DNA of 64,000 nt, from positions 21,841-85,840 of IMG/VR virus record IMGVR_UViG_3300030106_006452; one strand, written 5' to 3'. The number at the start of each line of letters is the position of its first letter. Position 1 is the stretch's first letter. This document shows positions 39,030-48,469 of this stretch, piece by piece. The notes under the pieces are model-generated. The model did not search any database, had not been told where the DNA came from, and was given only the letters and a program-made list of their open reading frames with translations. Source of the DNA: a virus. Position numbers and translations under genes: made by a program.

Positions 39030-40139
39030 TTAGTAGTCTAATCTAACCCTCAAAGTAATCTCATTAGAAGGTGTTTTCTTTAACGGCTCTGATAATTTTG
39101 CAACTGCAAGAAGCTCATTGTCTGCAGAGTAAAGGCCAACAGTTGTAATATAAGAAACCGGTTGAGCTTTTGGATTGTCGTTTTTAACCCTGATTTTACT
39201 AGCATTTAAGTAAGTTGGGTTTGCACTATAATTGTAATCTTGAGTGTTGGCACGACAGAAATAGATAGTTGAGTTGAGTTCTGTGGTGTTGTTAAAATCA
39301 ACATTACTGAAATTATAACGAAGGCCATTTGCCAATTGAGTAATTGTTGAACCGGTTAAACGATTGTTTACTGCGCGTTGAGTGCCGGCTCTTTCTGCGG
39401 TTGCTTGCGTTCTATCCGATGTGCTAGATGGATCTCCAAACGCGCCGCTAAAAAATGAAGCTGTAATAACTGCAATGCCTGCTTGATAGTAAATGTGACC
39501 AACAGAAAAATTTTCCGGGTCGGACGTATCTGAGCCGGTGAAAAGCAAACCATATTCACCAGAAGGAGAATTAACTTTGAAGCTTGTCGCTGCACCATAA
39601 TCACCAATGATTTGCAACTCTTTTCTTTCGGTTTTTGCTAGAGCGGCATTGCCATCAATAAATCCGGCTGGTGCGCTGGCGGATTCAAACATCGACAATC
39701 TAAACGAATCTTTTTTAATTTCATCTTTAGTCAATAATCTAGAGAAGTTAAGAAAGAAACACTCTCTCATCTTATCGCCACCTGCTGCAATATTTCCATC
39801 GGCATCAAATACTTGTACGTTTCCATTTACATCGTAACCGTAAAGAACTTGCGCGTGTTGATTATAAATATTAATCTTTTTGGCATTTTGAACATTGCTC
39901 GATGCGGAGAGTGCGCTATCAGCAGAATAGCCCGCAGAAATATCAAAAATATGATTTGCAGAGGAACTTAAAAAAGGATAGTCAAATACCGCCTCGTACA
40001 TACCATGTGCGAATGTTTTGATATTTAAATCATCATAAGTACCCGATACTATTGTTCCAGTAACCGGTATAGCTTCGTGAAGAAGTGTTCGTGTATTAGC
40101 GATATCGCTGTTTAATAAAGTCTTAAATGTAGTAGCCAT
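39030..40139 (-). CDS. Virion structural protein, paralogue of the previous gene
   Basis: A 369-aa, beta-rich protein (MATTFKTLLNSDIANTRTLL...; LYGYDVNGNVQVFDADGNIA). It has the same C-terminal signature as the 37826-39028 protein and the same I-Y-F-C-R-A-N / V-T-M-N-C-D plus Y-S-A-N-P-T-Y-L / F-S-S-N-P-T-H-L landmarks before it, so the two arose by duplication. The gene lies two bases from its paralogue. A structural role is inferred from context. Confidence 0.65.
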   Translation of the reverse strand: MATTFKTLLNSDIANTRTLLHEAIPVTGTIVSGTYDDLNIKTFAHGMYEAVFDYPFLSSSANHIFDISAGYSADSALSASSNVQNAKKINIYNQHAQVLYGYDVNGNVQVFDADGNIAAGGDKMRECFFLNFSRLLTKDEIKKDSFRLSMFESASAPAGFIDGNAALAKTERKELQIIGDYGAATSFKVNSPSGEYGLLFTGSDTSDPENFSVGHIYYQAGIAVITASFFSGAFGDPSSTSDRTQATAERAGTQRAVNNRLTGSTITQLANGLRYNFSNVDFNNTTELNSTIYFCRANTQDYNYSANPTYLNASKIRVKNDNPKAQPVSYITTVGLYSADNELLAVAKLSEPLKKTPSNEITLRVRLDY

Positions 40140-40155
40140 TTATTTTTCCTTTTGT

Positions 40156-41106
40156 TTAAGTGCTTAGTTTTTTAACAACTCTCACCGGTATATCTATCAC
40201 ATACCCTGTTGTTACGCCCGTAATTCTAACATTTGTATCAATGAAAGTAAGAGAATTTCCTCCTACATCAGTACCAATCGTATCAAAAAGATAGTCACTG
40301 GTGGCTGCATCTAATGAGGCTTGAAGGCCAAATCGGAATCTAGTTCCACGAGGACCTTGAATAAGTTCATCACCTGGAGGAAGATTATCCGTACCGGCTG
40401 TTAATTCCCCAATATAGGTGCCGGCGCCTTGTGTGAAATAATATGATGCTATTGAGTCATCATCTAGAAAAGCCTCTTGCGCTGTAGTAGAATTATTCAA
40501 ATCATAAATAGTTAATAATCTTGAATCAACTTCTACCAGATATTGAGTCTCTTTCAATTCTGGGTCAATACTAAAGTTTGGTGATATTGTATTTGAATCC
40601 AAACCTTGATCGACTCTTATATAGTTACCGGCTAGGCCCGTCTTAGTAAAGCCATTTATAAACCCATTCTGAGCATCTAGTCCGCCGGCGGCGAGGCTTA
40701 ATTGAGTTTCTATTGCGTCTTTCGTATCTTTATTTACATAAACAGTGTTTAAACCATTTGCGACCGCATTGGCTGCAGCCGGTAATTCAACACTAGCAAA
40801 CTTTGTGTTTTGTTTTATTATAGGCAGAAAAAGAAGATTGTTGTTTGTCAAACTTATCAATTTAGACTTCATCATTGAAGTGTTATTTGTAAACGCCTCA
40901 AATATTGGAGTCTGTAAAATCTCTAAATCATAATAGGCAGATCCAGATGGATGAAACCCGTTGTACGATGAATAATCGATCTCGTCATCACCAAAGGCAA
41001 ATTTTGTAATCTTGAATGAGCCGTCTCCACGGGCGAGTCTTAAGCGCCCAGTATCTGTTAATACGGCATCTAATATGATATCTCCTGAATTGTCTAAGAA
41101 AGCCAT
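40156..41106 (-). CDS. Virion protein with shared 'LTxxGRxxLxxG' N-terminal domain
   Basis: A 316-aa protein beginning MAFLDNSGDIILDAVLTDTG, then R-L-R-L-A-R-G-D-G-S-F-K-I-T-K-F-A-F-G-D-D-E-I-D-Y-S-S-Y-N. A similar N-terminal pattern (hydrophobic strand, LTxxG, short helix, G, then a strand ending FA/FxDDxIxY) is seen in the 48469-49593 protein, suggesting a common assembly domain. The rest is a beta-rich body (YTQGAG, GPRGTRFRFGLQ) closing RITGVTTGYVIDIPVRVVKK. Probably a tail or baseplate component; no enzyme motif is seen. Confidence 0.65.
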   Translation of the reverse strand: MAFLDNSGDIILDAVLTDTGRLRLARGDGSFKITKFAFGDDEIDYSSYNGFHPSGSAYYDLEILQTPIFEAFTNNTSMMKSKLISLTNNNLLFLPIIKQNTKFASVELPAAANAVANGLNTVYVNKDTKDAIETQLSLAAGGLDAQNGFINGFTKTGLAGNYIRVDQGLDSNTISPNFSIDPELKETQYLVEVDSRLLTIYDLNNSTTAQEAFLDDDSIASYYFTQGAGTYIGELTAGTDNLPPGDELIQGPRGTRFRFGLQASLDAATSDYLFDTIGTDVGGNSLTFIDTNVRITGVTTGYVIDIPVRVVKKLST

Positions 41107-41135
41107 TTATAATCTCCTCTTTTAACTAAATAGTA

Positions 41136-44100
41136 TTATACATCATTTATGATATTTTTTGGATTTTTGAAATCAATATTTATATCTATTTTCTTACCAG
41201 TTTGCTTTGAAGTAATTCTTAATTTATATTTTTTACCGAAAACTACAGAGTTCATTGCAACTGGTTGTTCCAGATAATCTCCAACTGCCTGATCATCACT
41301 ATTAAACTCTAAATTGGGATAAGCAACGTTATTTTGTGACCTGTTGAGGCCCAACAACAAATACTTTTGGAATGTCTTTGTAGGGGATAACTTTTCATTT
41401 AGAATCTTTCCTTGTTCCTGTCTTGGGTCAAAAGTGCTTACTAGTAAATATGGCGCAACATTTTTTTCCGAAACAATCCTAATTTGATAAACTACAGTTG
41501 GGTTAGAAATCTTACCATGAACGTCGGTAGTCCTAAAAGTATAAAAATAATCTTTATTCGGAATGATGTTGTCAATAAAAGAAGTCTGGCCTAAATAAGT
41601 ATCAAAAGAAATAGCGTTCTCCTGATCAGAAAACTCCATATAGAAATGTGGCTTAATTTCTGTTCTAAAAATAGTATAACTTTTTGGAATATCATCATTT
41701 TTAAAAGAGATCTCGCTTAAAAAATCTTCACTTGGTAAATTTACACCTTGACTTATTGCACAATCATCAAATAAGCTTAAGTCAGAATCTGCTATAGGTA
41801 CGACAGTTTCTTTTTTGTTTCCTACGGAGTTGTTTAACAAAAACAAGATTTTATTTTTATTTCCCCTATATGGCACAACTTGCACTTGTGGCGGCATTGG
41901 AGGAAAATCTTCTACTCTAGTTAAATTAACAGCATCAGTTTGTACATTAACCATTGGAGCATTATAATAAGGCACTCTTACAAACTGTAAATAAGGTTCA
42001 ACTTCATATTCGTGTTCAAAAAATAGGTGCCCTTCTGGTACCGGTTCGGATACCGTGGATTGTATACTTGGTGGGTTTATGCGCTTTGGAGAGGTCATTG
42101 TAAATAAGCCGTTCTGCTCGACTGTTTGCATCTCTTTCGCACGATATTTTGTACCAACAATAACTTTATGAGCAAATATTTTATAATAATAGTTTTTATA
42201 TGGTATTATTTGTGTATCCACGTAATTTAAAGTATCTTGATTAACGATTGGTAAAAATATACTCTGTAAGTATTGCTCTGTTGCCCCTATAACTTCGTAT
42301 TTGGCTATCTCATACATTAATGTTTCTTGATGAGCGAACTTTCCTTGCTGAATATCTCTTGGACTTCTTAATCCGCCGTTCGTTAAGAAGCTTTCCAAAT
42401 CGCTCAATAAAATTTCACTTTTTATTTTACCTAAAAGAGCCAGCAAACCACTAGTTGAAACAGTTTTGTCTTCTGAATAGATAAGCACATTTTTAGGTGT
42501 TTCAATACCTATGCTCTCAAAGTTGTCTAAAAATAAATCTGCCGCGGCAAAATCTTCGCCCGTTCCGGCCGCTAGTACCGTCGTTGATTTGTTAACAAAA
42601 TGCATTTTGAAAGTTTTTAATTTAACCTCATTATACATATTAAATTTTCCATAGCTATAGCCATTTGTCATTCCGCCATAAAAATTAGCGTATGTTCTTA
42701 GAATTCCTTCTTCGGCATCTTCGTCAGCGAAAGCCCCCTGAATTCTATCTAACTCGGCATTTGGCACCACAAGTGAAGCAGCGTGAGTATTAATCGCATC
42801 TAAAAGATTGTTTTTTGAAAACAATTTTGCTATGGGGCCGCGTTGTTCTTGTGGTATGTTTATTGTAGTGGCAAATGGAAATCTATTTTTAGAGTCTGTA
42901 GCTTGATTAAAATAAGGCATTGTTTTTTCAGAAAAATATATTCCTGCTTTTATCTCTTCTAGCCACTTTGGGATATATAGTTCTTTTGTGTAATTGGGAG
43001 AAAAATTGACTCCATCGGCGCCATATAATTCGAAATCATTAAGAAAAAGTGATTTACTTGTTCTAAATAAATTGTCTGGCTCAAGTTCGGCAACGTCTCC
43101 TCCTTTTAGCTGATCGCCCAAATCGCTTAATGTGAGATATTCCATAGGAGCTGCCGATCCAACATTTACGCTTCCAAACTCATCAACATCTCCATTGTTG
43201 GCGGCAGCGCCTTGGACGTAATTTGTGTAGAGTAAAGATAGGTTATCAAAATAAGAATTAAGATTTGAAAAATTTAAATCTTGTGAACTGAAATACGAGT
43301 CTGGGATTCCAAAAGTCGCCTTCATAAGCTCGTATTGTAATGGTAAATAAATAAGATCGTAAATGCTGGGTAGTGCATTTTCATTTAAAACACCTTCATT
43401 TATCAATGATATAGCACGAGGTTCGTATTGCGGATCATAATAATTGTACTCGACCTGATATGTTGGCGCTGTATCTTTAACACCATATGATTTTAAATCA
43501 ACATTGTCAGTTAAAAGAGTTTTGTGATCATATGGAACGCCTATTTTTGTAGCACAATTAAAAACTTTTTTTCTAATATCATTGTAAGGTACCTCATATC
43601 TGTCTTGTATTGACGCTTGAGCACTCGGCGCTGGACTATTCAGTGGTATAGATATCAAAGAAAAATAAATATCCAACAGAGTAGCGGCCGTATCAGTCGC
43701 TACGTTGTTATGTATGAATGCACCGAAGTAAAACTTTTGACTATAGTTAAAACCTGTAGAACCGTTTTTTACAAAACTTGGCTGAAAATCTAGAGCAGAC
43801 GACTCAGGGATTCCTTCTAGTCCGAGATAGTGAAGGATTTGTAGTAGAAAAGCATCTTCCACATCTAATAAATTATAAATAAGTGGCCCCACAGGATATG
43901 TAGTCGCTCCTATGCCGACAATTATTTGATTATCTTTTTTAGCTTGATTTAGTTCCTTAGCGCGTAAATCTGCACCTTTCTCACCAAGACCTTGTGTGAT
44001 CAATCGGTAAGATGAATTAGTTAGCTCGGTAAAGTTTTTAGCTTTTAAGTTTTCAAAATTGTATGAAACTGAATATCCATTTTGTGTGCTTATTTCGAAT

Positions 44101-44591
44101 TCGTGCCTTTTACCTGGATTTAAGCCAAAATCATTTGTAAATTTATAAATTTGTGTATCATTGTCTCCTGCTATGTTTGCGGCGCTTTCATCAAGTATGC
44201 TCGGCCGATTGTCGCCGCGAGCAAAGAATCCTGTAGTGTCGGCGCCTGTGAGTGATGGAAAATCGCCAAGCTTGCCGCGGTCTGAAAATATAATCGGATT
44301 CGAATCAGCTTCTATAGCCGCAGGAGAGAGATTTGTCGTGCTATTTACTGTTGTGGTTAGTATACTCTTTAAAAAACCATCAGCTATATCTAGATCTCCA
44401 TTATTGTAAAAGTTTCTTCCTGCGATTAAGTTAAGCTCAGGCGTCCCTTGGTTCGGGTGAGTAATCCCGACAAAGACGCCCTGCAAAAAAGCGGTTCCCA
44501 TTTTAGATATTATAATATCATACGGATTATTAAAAAGATAGATATAGTTATTATAATGTATGTTTTTTAAAATTTCTTGTTCGCCGGCCAT
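41136..44591 (-). CDS. Large virion structural protein (1151 aa) with FnIII-like part
   Basis: It starts MAGEQEILKNIHYNNYIYLF. The body is Asn/Phe/Tyr-rich and of mixed structure (PYDHKTLLTDNVDLKSYGVK; VDTQIIPYKNYYYKIFAHKV). The C-terminal ~300 residues hold beta-sandwich-like repeats; F-I-D-N-I-I-P-N-K-D-Y-F-Y-T-F-R-T-T-D-V-H-G looks like a fibronectin-III strand pair. There is no signal peptide or membrane segment. Size, composition and position beside other tail-type genes support a tail or adhesin component. No homologue can be named from sequence alone. Confidence 0.6.
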   Translation of the reverse strand: MAGEQEILKNIHYNNYIYLFNNPYDIIISKMGTAFLQGVFVGITHPNQGTPELNLIAGRNFYNNGDLDIADGFLKSILTTTVNSTTNLSPAAIEADSNPIIFSDRGKLGDFPSLTGADTTGFFARGDNRPSILDESAANIAGDNDTQIYKFTNDFGLNPGKRHEFEISTQNGYSVSYNFENLKAKNFTELTNSSYRLITQGLGEKGADLRAKELNQAKKDNQIIVGIGATTYPVGPLIYNLLDVEDAFLLQILHYLGLEGIPESSALDFQPSFVKNGSTGFNYSQKFYFGAFIHNNVATDTAATLLDIYFSLISIPLNSPAPSAQASIQDRYEVPYNDIRKKVFNCATKIGVPYDHKTLLTDNVDLKSYGVKDTAPTYQVEYNYYDPQYEPRAISLINEGVLNENALPSIYDLIYLPLQYELMKATFGIPDSYFSSQDLNFSNLNSYFDNLSLLYTNYVQGAAANNGDVDEFGSVNVGSAAPMEYLTLSDLGDQLKGGDVAELEPDNLFRTSKSLFLNDFELYGADGVNFSPNYTKELYIPKWLEEIKAGIYFSEKTMPYFNQATDSKNRFPFATTINIPQEQRGPIAKLFSKNNLLDAINTHAASLVVPNAELDRIQGAFADEDAEEGILRTYANFYGGMTNGYSYGKFNMYNEVKLKTFKMHFVNKSTTVLAAGTGEDFAAADLFLDNFESIGIETPKNVLIYSEDKTVSTSGLLALLGKIKSEILLSDLESFLTNGGLRSPRDIQQGKFAHQETLMYEIAKYEVIGATEQYLQSIFLPIVNQDTLNYVDTQIIPYKNYYYKIFAHKVIVGTKYRAKEMQTVEQNGLFTMTSPKRINPPSIQSTVSEPVPEGHLFFEHEYEVEPYLQFVRVPYYNAPMVNVQTDAVNLTRVEDFPPMPPQVQVVPYRGNKNKILFLLNNSVGNKKETVVPIADSDLSLFDDCAISQGVNLPSEDFLSEISFKNDDIPKSYTIFRTEIKPHFYMEFSDQENAISFDTYLGQTSFIDNIIPNKDYFYTFRTTDVHGKISNPTVVYQIRIVSEKNVAPYLLVSTFDPRQEQGKILNEKLSPTKTFQKYLLLGLNRSQNNVAYPNLEFNSDDQAVGDYLEQPVAMNSVVFGKKYKLRITSKQTGKKIDINIDFKNPKNIINDV

Positions 44592-44612
44592 TTATTCACC
44601 TTTAAAATCATT

Positions 44613-44825
44613 TTATGAAGCTGACGTACCCACATAATTCATTACCAGTGTAACTAAATAATCAGCTTCGTCTGGTGTGATCGAGTAGTTGCCCACGACA
44701 GCAAGCCCTTGGCCGGAGAAGGGTACGGTACCAAAAGTAGAAGACGCGGCTTCTTCTCGGGCAGCAGCATTGTTCAAAACACTCTGTAGCAAAAAATTAA
44801 ATTCAGTTGTAATATAGTCTTGCAT
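44613..44825 (-). CDS. Small protein in tail block, unknown
   Basis: A 70-aa acidic protein (MQDYITTEFNFLLQSVLNNA..., ending DYLVTLVMNYVGTSAS). It has a good AAAGGAGAGA ribosome site and fits tightly between two large structural genes. No family is recognised. It could be a small structural or chaperone partner of the neighbours (inference). Confidence 0.65.
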   Translation of the reverse strand: MQDYITTEFNFLLQSVLNNAAAREEAASSTFGTVPFSGQGLAVVGNYSITPDEADYLVTLVMNYVGTSAS

Positions 44826-44866
44826 ATTCTCTCCTTTAAATAGTTAAATTTAAAATAAAACGGTCG

Positions 44867-47800
44867 TTACTCATCAGGGATTAATTTAAAATAGGAATTG
44901 ATCAATGGTAATTTAAAATTATTAACCAATTCGCCATTAATGTAATTTGAAGTGTAGTAAACCAATCTACACAATAAAGAACCATTAGTCTGAAGGCCGA
45001 CCAAGTTCCACGCTGCATTATCTAAAATTTTCCACTGTGGGCTTTTTAAGTTTCTATTTGTATTATAATAAATAGTATCTTCGGGCGCACTATAGGGGTT
45101 ATCTAATGTAGTTTTTGCTGGTATTTGCGGAAACGTAGTTTTAAATCCACTTAAGTATTCAACACGAACTATGTTTTGATGTGTAAAGTAAAACTGTGAC
45201 AACCTTGCAGGATTAACCATTCCTTTGACAATATACCCCTGATCTGTCAATGAATATTTTTTAAATAAAGTGGCATCAGGATTTTCTAAAGATAAACACA
45301 ACACTTGGTTCGGAGGATTTGCATCTGTAGGAACAAATCCAAAGTTTTTCATAGGCAACTCAAAACTGCTAAACCCACCAAATGGCATATTTACCTTTCC
45401 TGTCATTTTTCTAGCAAATAAAGACATTAATAAATTGTTTTTATCATCCGTTATGGAGTTTTTATTATAAACAAAACCTGGGGTTAATTTAAATTTATTA
45501 CCTTCACTGTCGTTTAAAAAATTAATGGGGTTGTCAGATGGATTAAGCATATCTTCTTTAAAATCTGTTCCGGGCTCTGTAACTTGTGTTAAATCTACGA
45601 TTTCACCAGGCGCGAAAGGGTTTAAATTAAATAAATTTGTTCCATCTTTATTGAGAATTGATATCAAATCTTCTTTTATAGTGTTTGCAATTGTAGCTTC
45701 ACTAGGTTTCGGTGCATTGTTTTCTAATATCTCTAACTTAAGTTTGGCTATTTGCGTAAAAGCTGTTTGACTATCCATAAAACTAAATTGTTCAGGCATC
45801 AAAATAAATTGTTTAAGCTGTTCGTTATTCGAGGCAGGGGCAGAAAGATAAGAATAAAATGATTTATTATATGATCTTTTTTGTAAGTTAATCGGCTTAA
45901 ACGGAGCAGCCAAAAACGTCGAGGCTGGGGGTGGACTTGATTCTAGTACTTGCCTCAACAAAATATCACACGTTAGTCTATAATCATTGGCTGTTATTTC
46001 AATAATCCCAGCGCCATTTTTTTTTCTACCAACAAATCCAGAGGTTGTAAACGTGGGTACACCGCTTTCGTTGATGGTGAAGTACCCCGTCTCCGACACG
46101 GCTGCATCGATTAAACCAGTAAAATCATAACCATAATTATATATATGTATTTCCTGCTCTGAAGATTCAAGTCTTATTGCTTCTTTACCGCTAGTGGACT
46201 CAACCGATTTGACTGCGTTTGTATAGGGGTTTGAGGTTGTTGTCTTTAAAGACTTAGATAAAAAATTATTCAAAAGATTCTGTATACTATATGACATATA
46301 ATTTATAAAATCTTTTAAAACTAAAAGATTGCTTAAGGTTGTAGTATTCAAATTAGCTAGATTTAACATATAAGTCGTAAAGTCTTCTAAAGCAGTGCCA
46401 GGTGCTCCGGAAAACAAATCGGATTGGCTTTCTGGATTATAAAAAATTACTAAAAGATCCCTAAACGGAAGCTCGCCAAATCCTTTAGGATACGAAACGC
46501 TAGGGGGCGTTATCGGCAAACCGGCACCATCAACAATGGTATTCGCAGGGAAAATACCATCGGCCAATCCATTTTGAATCATTTTGTCTCTGGCGACAGC
46601 TTTTAAGTTTTCCGTAGTGTAGTCAAAAGCTGACTCTGTTGCTGATTGGCTGCTGTTGAAGCTAATTTTAGATTTACAAAACGTCAACAAAGAATCTAAT
46701 TTACCACTGAAATTATTTATTTGAGATAAAACTCCTTGCATATAAGTAACTGTTGGATCAGTGTATTCAACCACAACAGAATATTTTTGAGTTGTTAAGT
46801 ATGGATCATTTATAATGTGTTTAAATGAAAATGAATCATAACCTCCCTCACTATCTCCAACCGGCATTAAAAGTGATTTATTCCCTTGTTGGCTTTCATT
46901 TTGTAATGAAAAATAAAGTGTTGTTTGGTTTTCAGAAGAAAATTTCTTTACTGGGTTTGAATCTTGCGCCTGGGCAGCTAATATTGCTAGATCATCTACA
47001 GGATAGCCATTGTCCAATAATACTTGCGCGTACACTGGGTTTATTACCGATATAAAATTGTCAGACTCGGCAGCAGAAATAGTACCTAAAAGTTCACTAC
47101 CTCTATACACTTGACATTTTCTTAAAGATGAATCTGAAATTATTTCTTTTATAAAGTTAGAATAATTATCGAGCGCATCTTCGAATCCTGCCGCGGCAGC
47201 CGGAAAGGCTCTCTCCGCGTTATCAAACAAAAAAGAAAAAACAGAATTATGTCTTATTGCCTCAAATTTATCTATAAAAAATGATCCTTGGATTTGTCCT
47301 TTTTTACCTTGTGTTAAGAATATGTCACTAATAAAGTTTTGTTGTTCTTTAAATAAACTCACATTTTTGGGATTATTTTTATACATTGAGACAAAAGAAT
47401 TTAGATTTTCAAATGTTTTTGTAACGTTAATAATACTTTTTTGTATTTTTTCTTTTATTCTGTTGTCAACAAATTTATTATTTGGCACTATAGAATAATC
47501 TAAAAATGGATGAGGTGCCGATAAATGGGCCGCACCAGCCATAAAACGATTGTTGTGTATGTGTACGCCACCAGACCAAATGTCTCCCGGTTTTCCAAAT
47601 TTTGATAATTCAGCTGCATCTACTTGTGGTACACCACCGAAGCCCCCCAGTACAGGTGATGCAGATGGTTGAGCTATTCTAAATTGTATTGCTTGGTTTT
47701 GTATTTTTCCATCGAGCAAAACTATCTCTTTTCTTATATTTGAAATATATGGACCAGTGTAGTAGTCGCCAAAGACCGGATTTTTGGAAACGTCAGTTTT

Positions 47801-48469
47801 GGTACGTATAACCGTAAAGATAACATAAGCAAGAAATTCAGCATTTTTTGGTATATTTTCAAAAGTGCAACGTGTTATAACTTCGCGAACTGCAGTCCCA
47901 TCTGGTAAAATTTGTCTGGGTAGATTCTGCAATGATGCCTCATTTGTAAAAGATCCATCTTGTACCGATTGGTTCAACGCTAATGAATCAAATAAACTAT
48001 CTTTAAAAGAAAATTTCTTTGTGGTCGAGCCAAATCCGGTGATACCATTATATTCATTTAAAAGAACTTGTACGGCATCTTCGGTAATTGATAATTCATT
48101 ACCAGGGGCATATAAAAGAGAGGGGTTGCCGTAATATTCCATTAAGAATCCATAAAAATACGGAGATGTTGTTTGATGTACGTAGATATCAAAACTAAAT
48201 TCAGTTAAAGAATTAGCTAGCGTTAATAAATCAGACTGTAAGGTTTTAGACTCTGCAAATTTATTAGATAAAACAAGTGTGCTCATTGTAGTGCCATCAC
48301 GGACTAAAACGTCATGGTCTTTAGATATCCCACCGTCCGACGATGGCACGATGTAACCACTATGTTTTTTATTTTTTTTAACCACTGTGGTTGGTTGTGA
48401 ATCTAACGTTATGTTTTTAACATAAACGTTTGGTAAAAATTGTTCTTGCAGACTTTTTATAGAAATCAT
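44867..48469 (-). CDS. Large virion structural protein (1200 aa), unknown family
   Basis: It begins MISIKSLQEQFLPNVYVKNI, with an early beta-rich section (DVLVRDGTTMSTLVLSNKFA), a helical central part (KSIINVTKTFENLNSFVSMY; IVEYTD-type strands later) and a C-terminal beta domain (VRVEYLSGFKTTFPQIPAKT). It is rich in Asn/Ser/Phe like the neighbouring tail proteins, with no membrane or catalytic motif. Its ATG overlaps the stop of the 48469-49593 gene by one base, so the two are translated together. A tail or baseplate role is inferred from context. Confidence 0.6.
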   Translation of the reverse strand: MISIKSLQEQFLPNVYVKNITLDSQPTTVVKKNKKHSGYIVPSSDGGISKDHDVLVRDGTTMSTLVLSNKFAESKTLQSDLLTLANSLTEFSFDIYVHQTTSPYFYGFLMEYYGNPSLLYAPGNELSITEDAVQVLLNEYNGITGFGSTTKKFSFKDSLFDSLALNQSVQDGSFTNEASLQNLPRQILPDGTAVREVITRCTFENIPKNAEFLAYVIFTVIRTKTDVSKNPVFGDYYTGPYISNIRKEIVLLDGKIQNQAIQFRIAQPSASPVLGGFGGVPQVDAAELSKFGKPGDIWSGGVHIHNNRFMAGAAHLSAPHPFLDYSIVPNNKFVDNRIKEKIQKSIINVTKTFENLNSFVSMYKNNPKNVSLFKEQQNFISDIFLTQGKKGQIQGSFFIDKFEAIRHNSVFSFLFDNAERAFPAAAAGFEDALDNYSNFIKEIISDSSLRKCQVYRGSELLGTISAAESDNFISVINPVYAQVLLDNGYPVDDLAILAAQAQDSNPVKKFSSENQTTLYFSLQNESQQGNKSLLMPVGDSEGGYDSFSFKHIINDPYLTTQKYSVVVEYTDPTVTYMQGVLSQINNFSGKLDSLLTFCKSKISFNSSQSATESAFDYTTENLKAVARDKMIQNGLADGIFPANTIVDGAGLPITPPSVSYPKGFGELPFRDLLVIFYNPESQSDLFSGAPGTALEDFTTYMLNLANLNTTTLSNLLVLKDFINYMSYSIQNLLNNFLSKSLKTTTSNPYTNAVKSVESTSGKEAIRLESSEQEIHIYNYGYDFTGLIDAAVSETGYFTINESGVPTFTTSGFVGRKKNGAGIIEITANDYRLTCDILLRQVLESSPPPASTFLAAPFKPINLQKRSYNKSFYSYLSAPASNNEQLKQFILMPEQFSFMDSQTAFTQIAKLKLEILENNAPKPSEATIANTIKEDLISILNKDGTNLFNLNPFAPGEIVDLTQVTEPGTDFKEDMLNPSDNPINFLNDSEGNKFKLTPGFVYNKNSITDDKNNLLMSLFARKMTGKVNMPFGGFSSFELPMKNFGFVPTDANPPNQVLCLSLENPDATLFKKYSLTDQGYIVKGMVNPARLSQFYFTHQNIVRVEYLSGFKTTFPQIPAKTTLDNPYSAPEDTIYYNTNRNLKSPQWKILDNAAWNLVGLQTNGSLLCRLVYYTSNYINGELVNNFKLPLINSYFKLIPDE

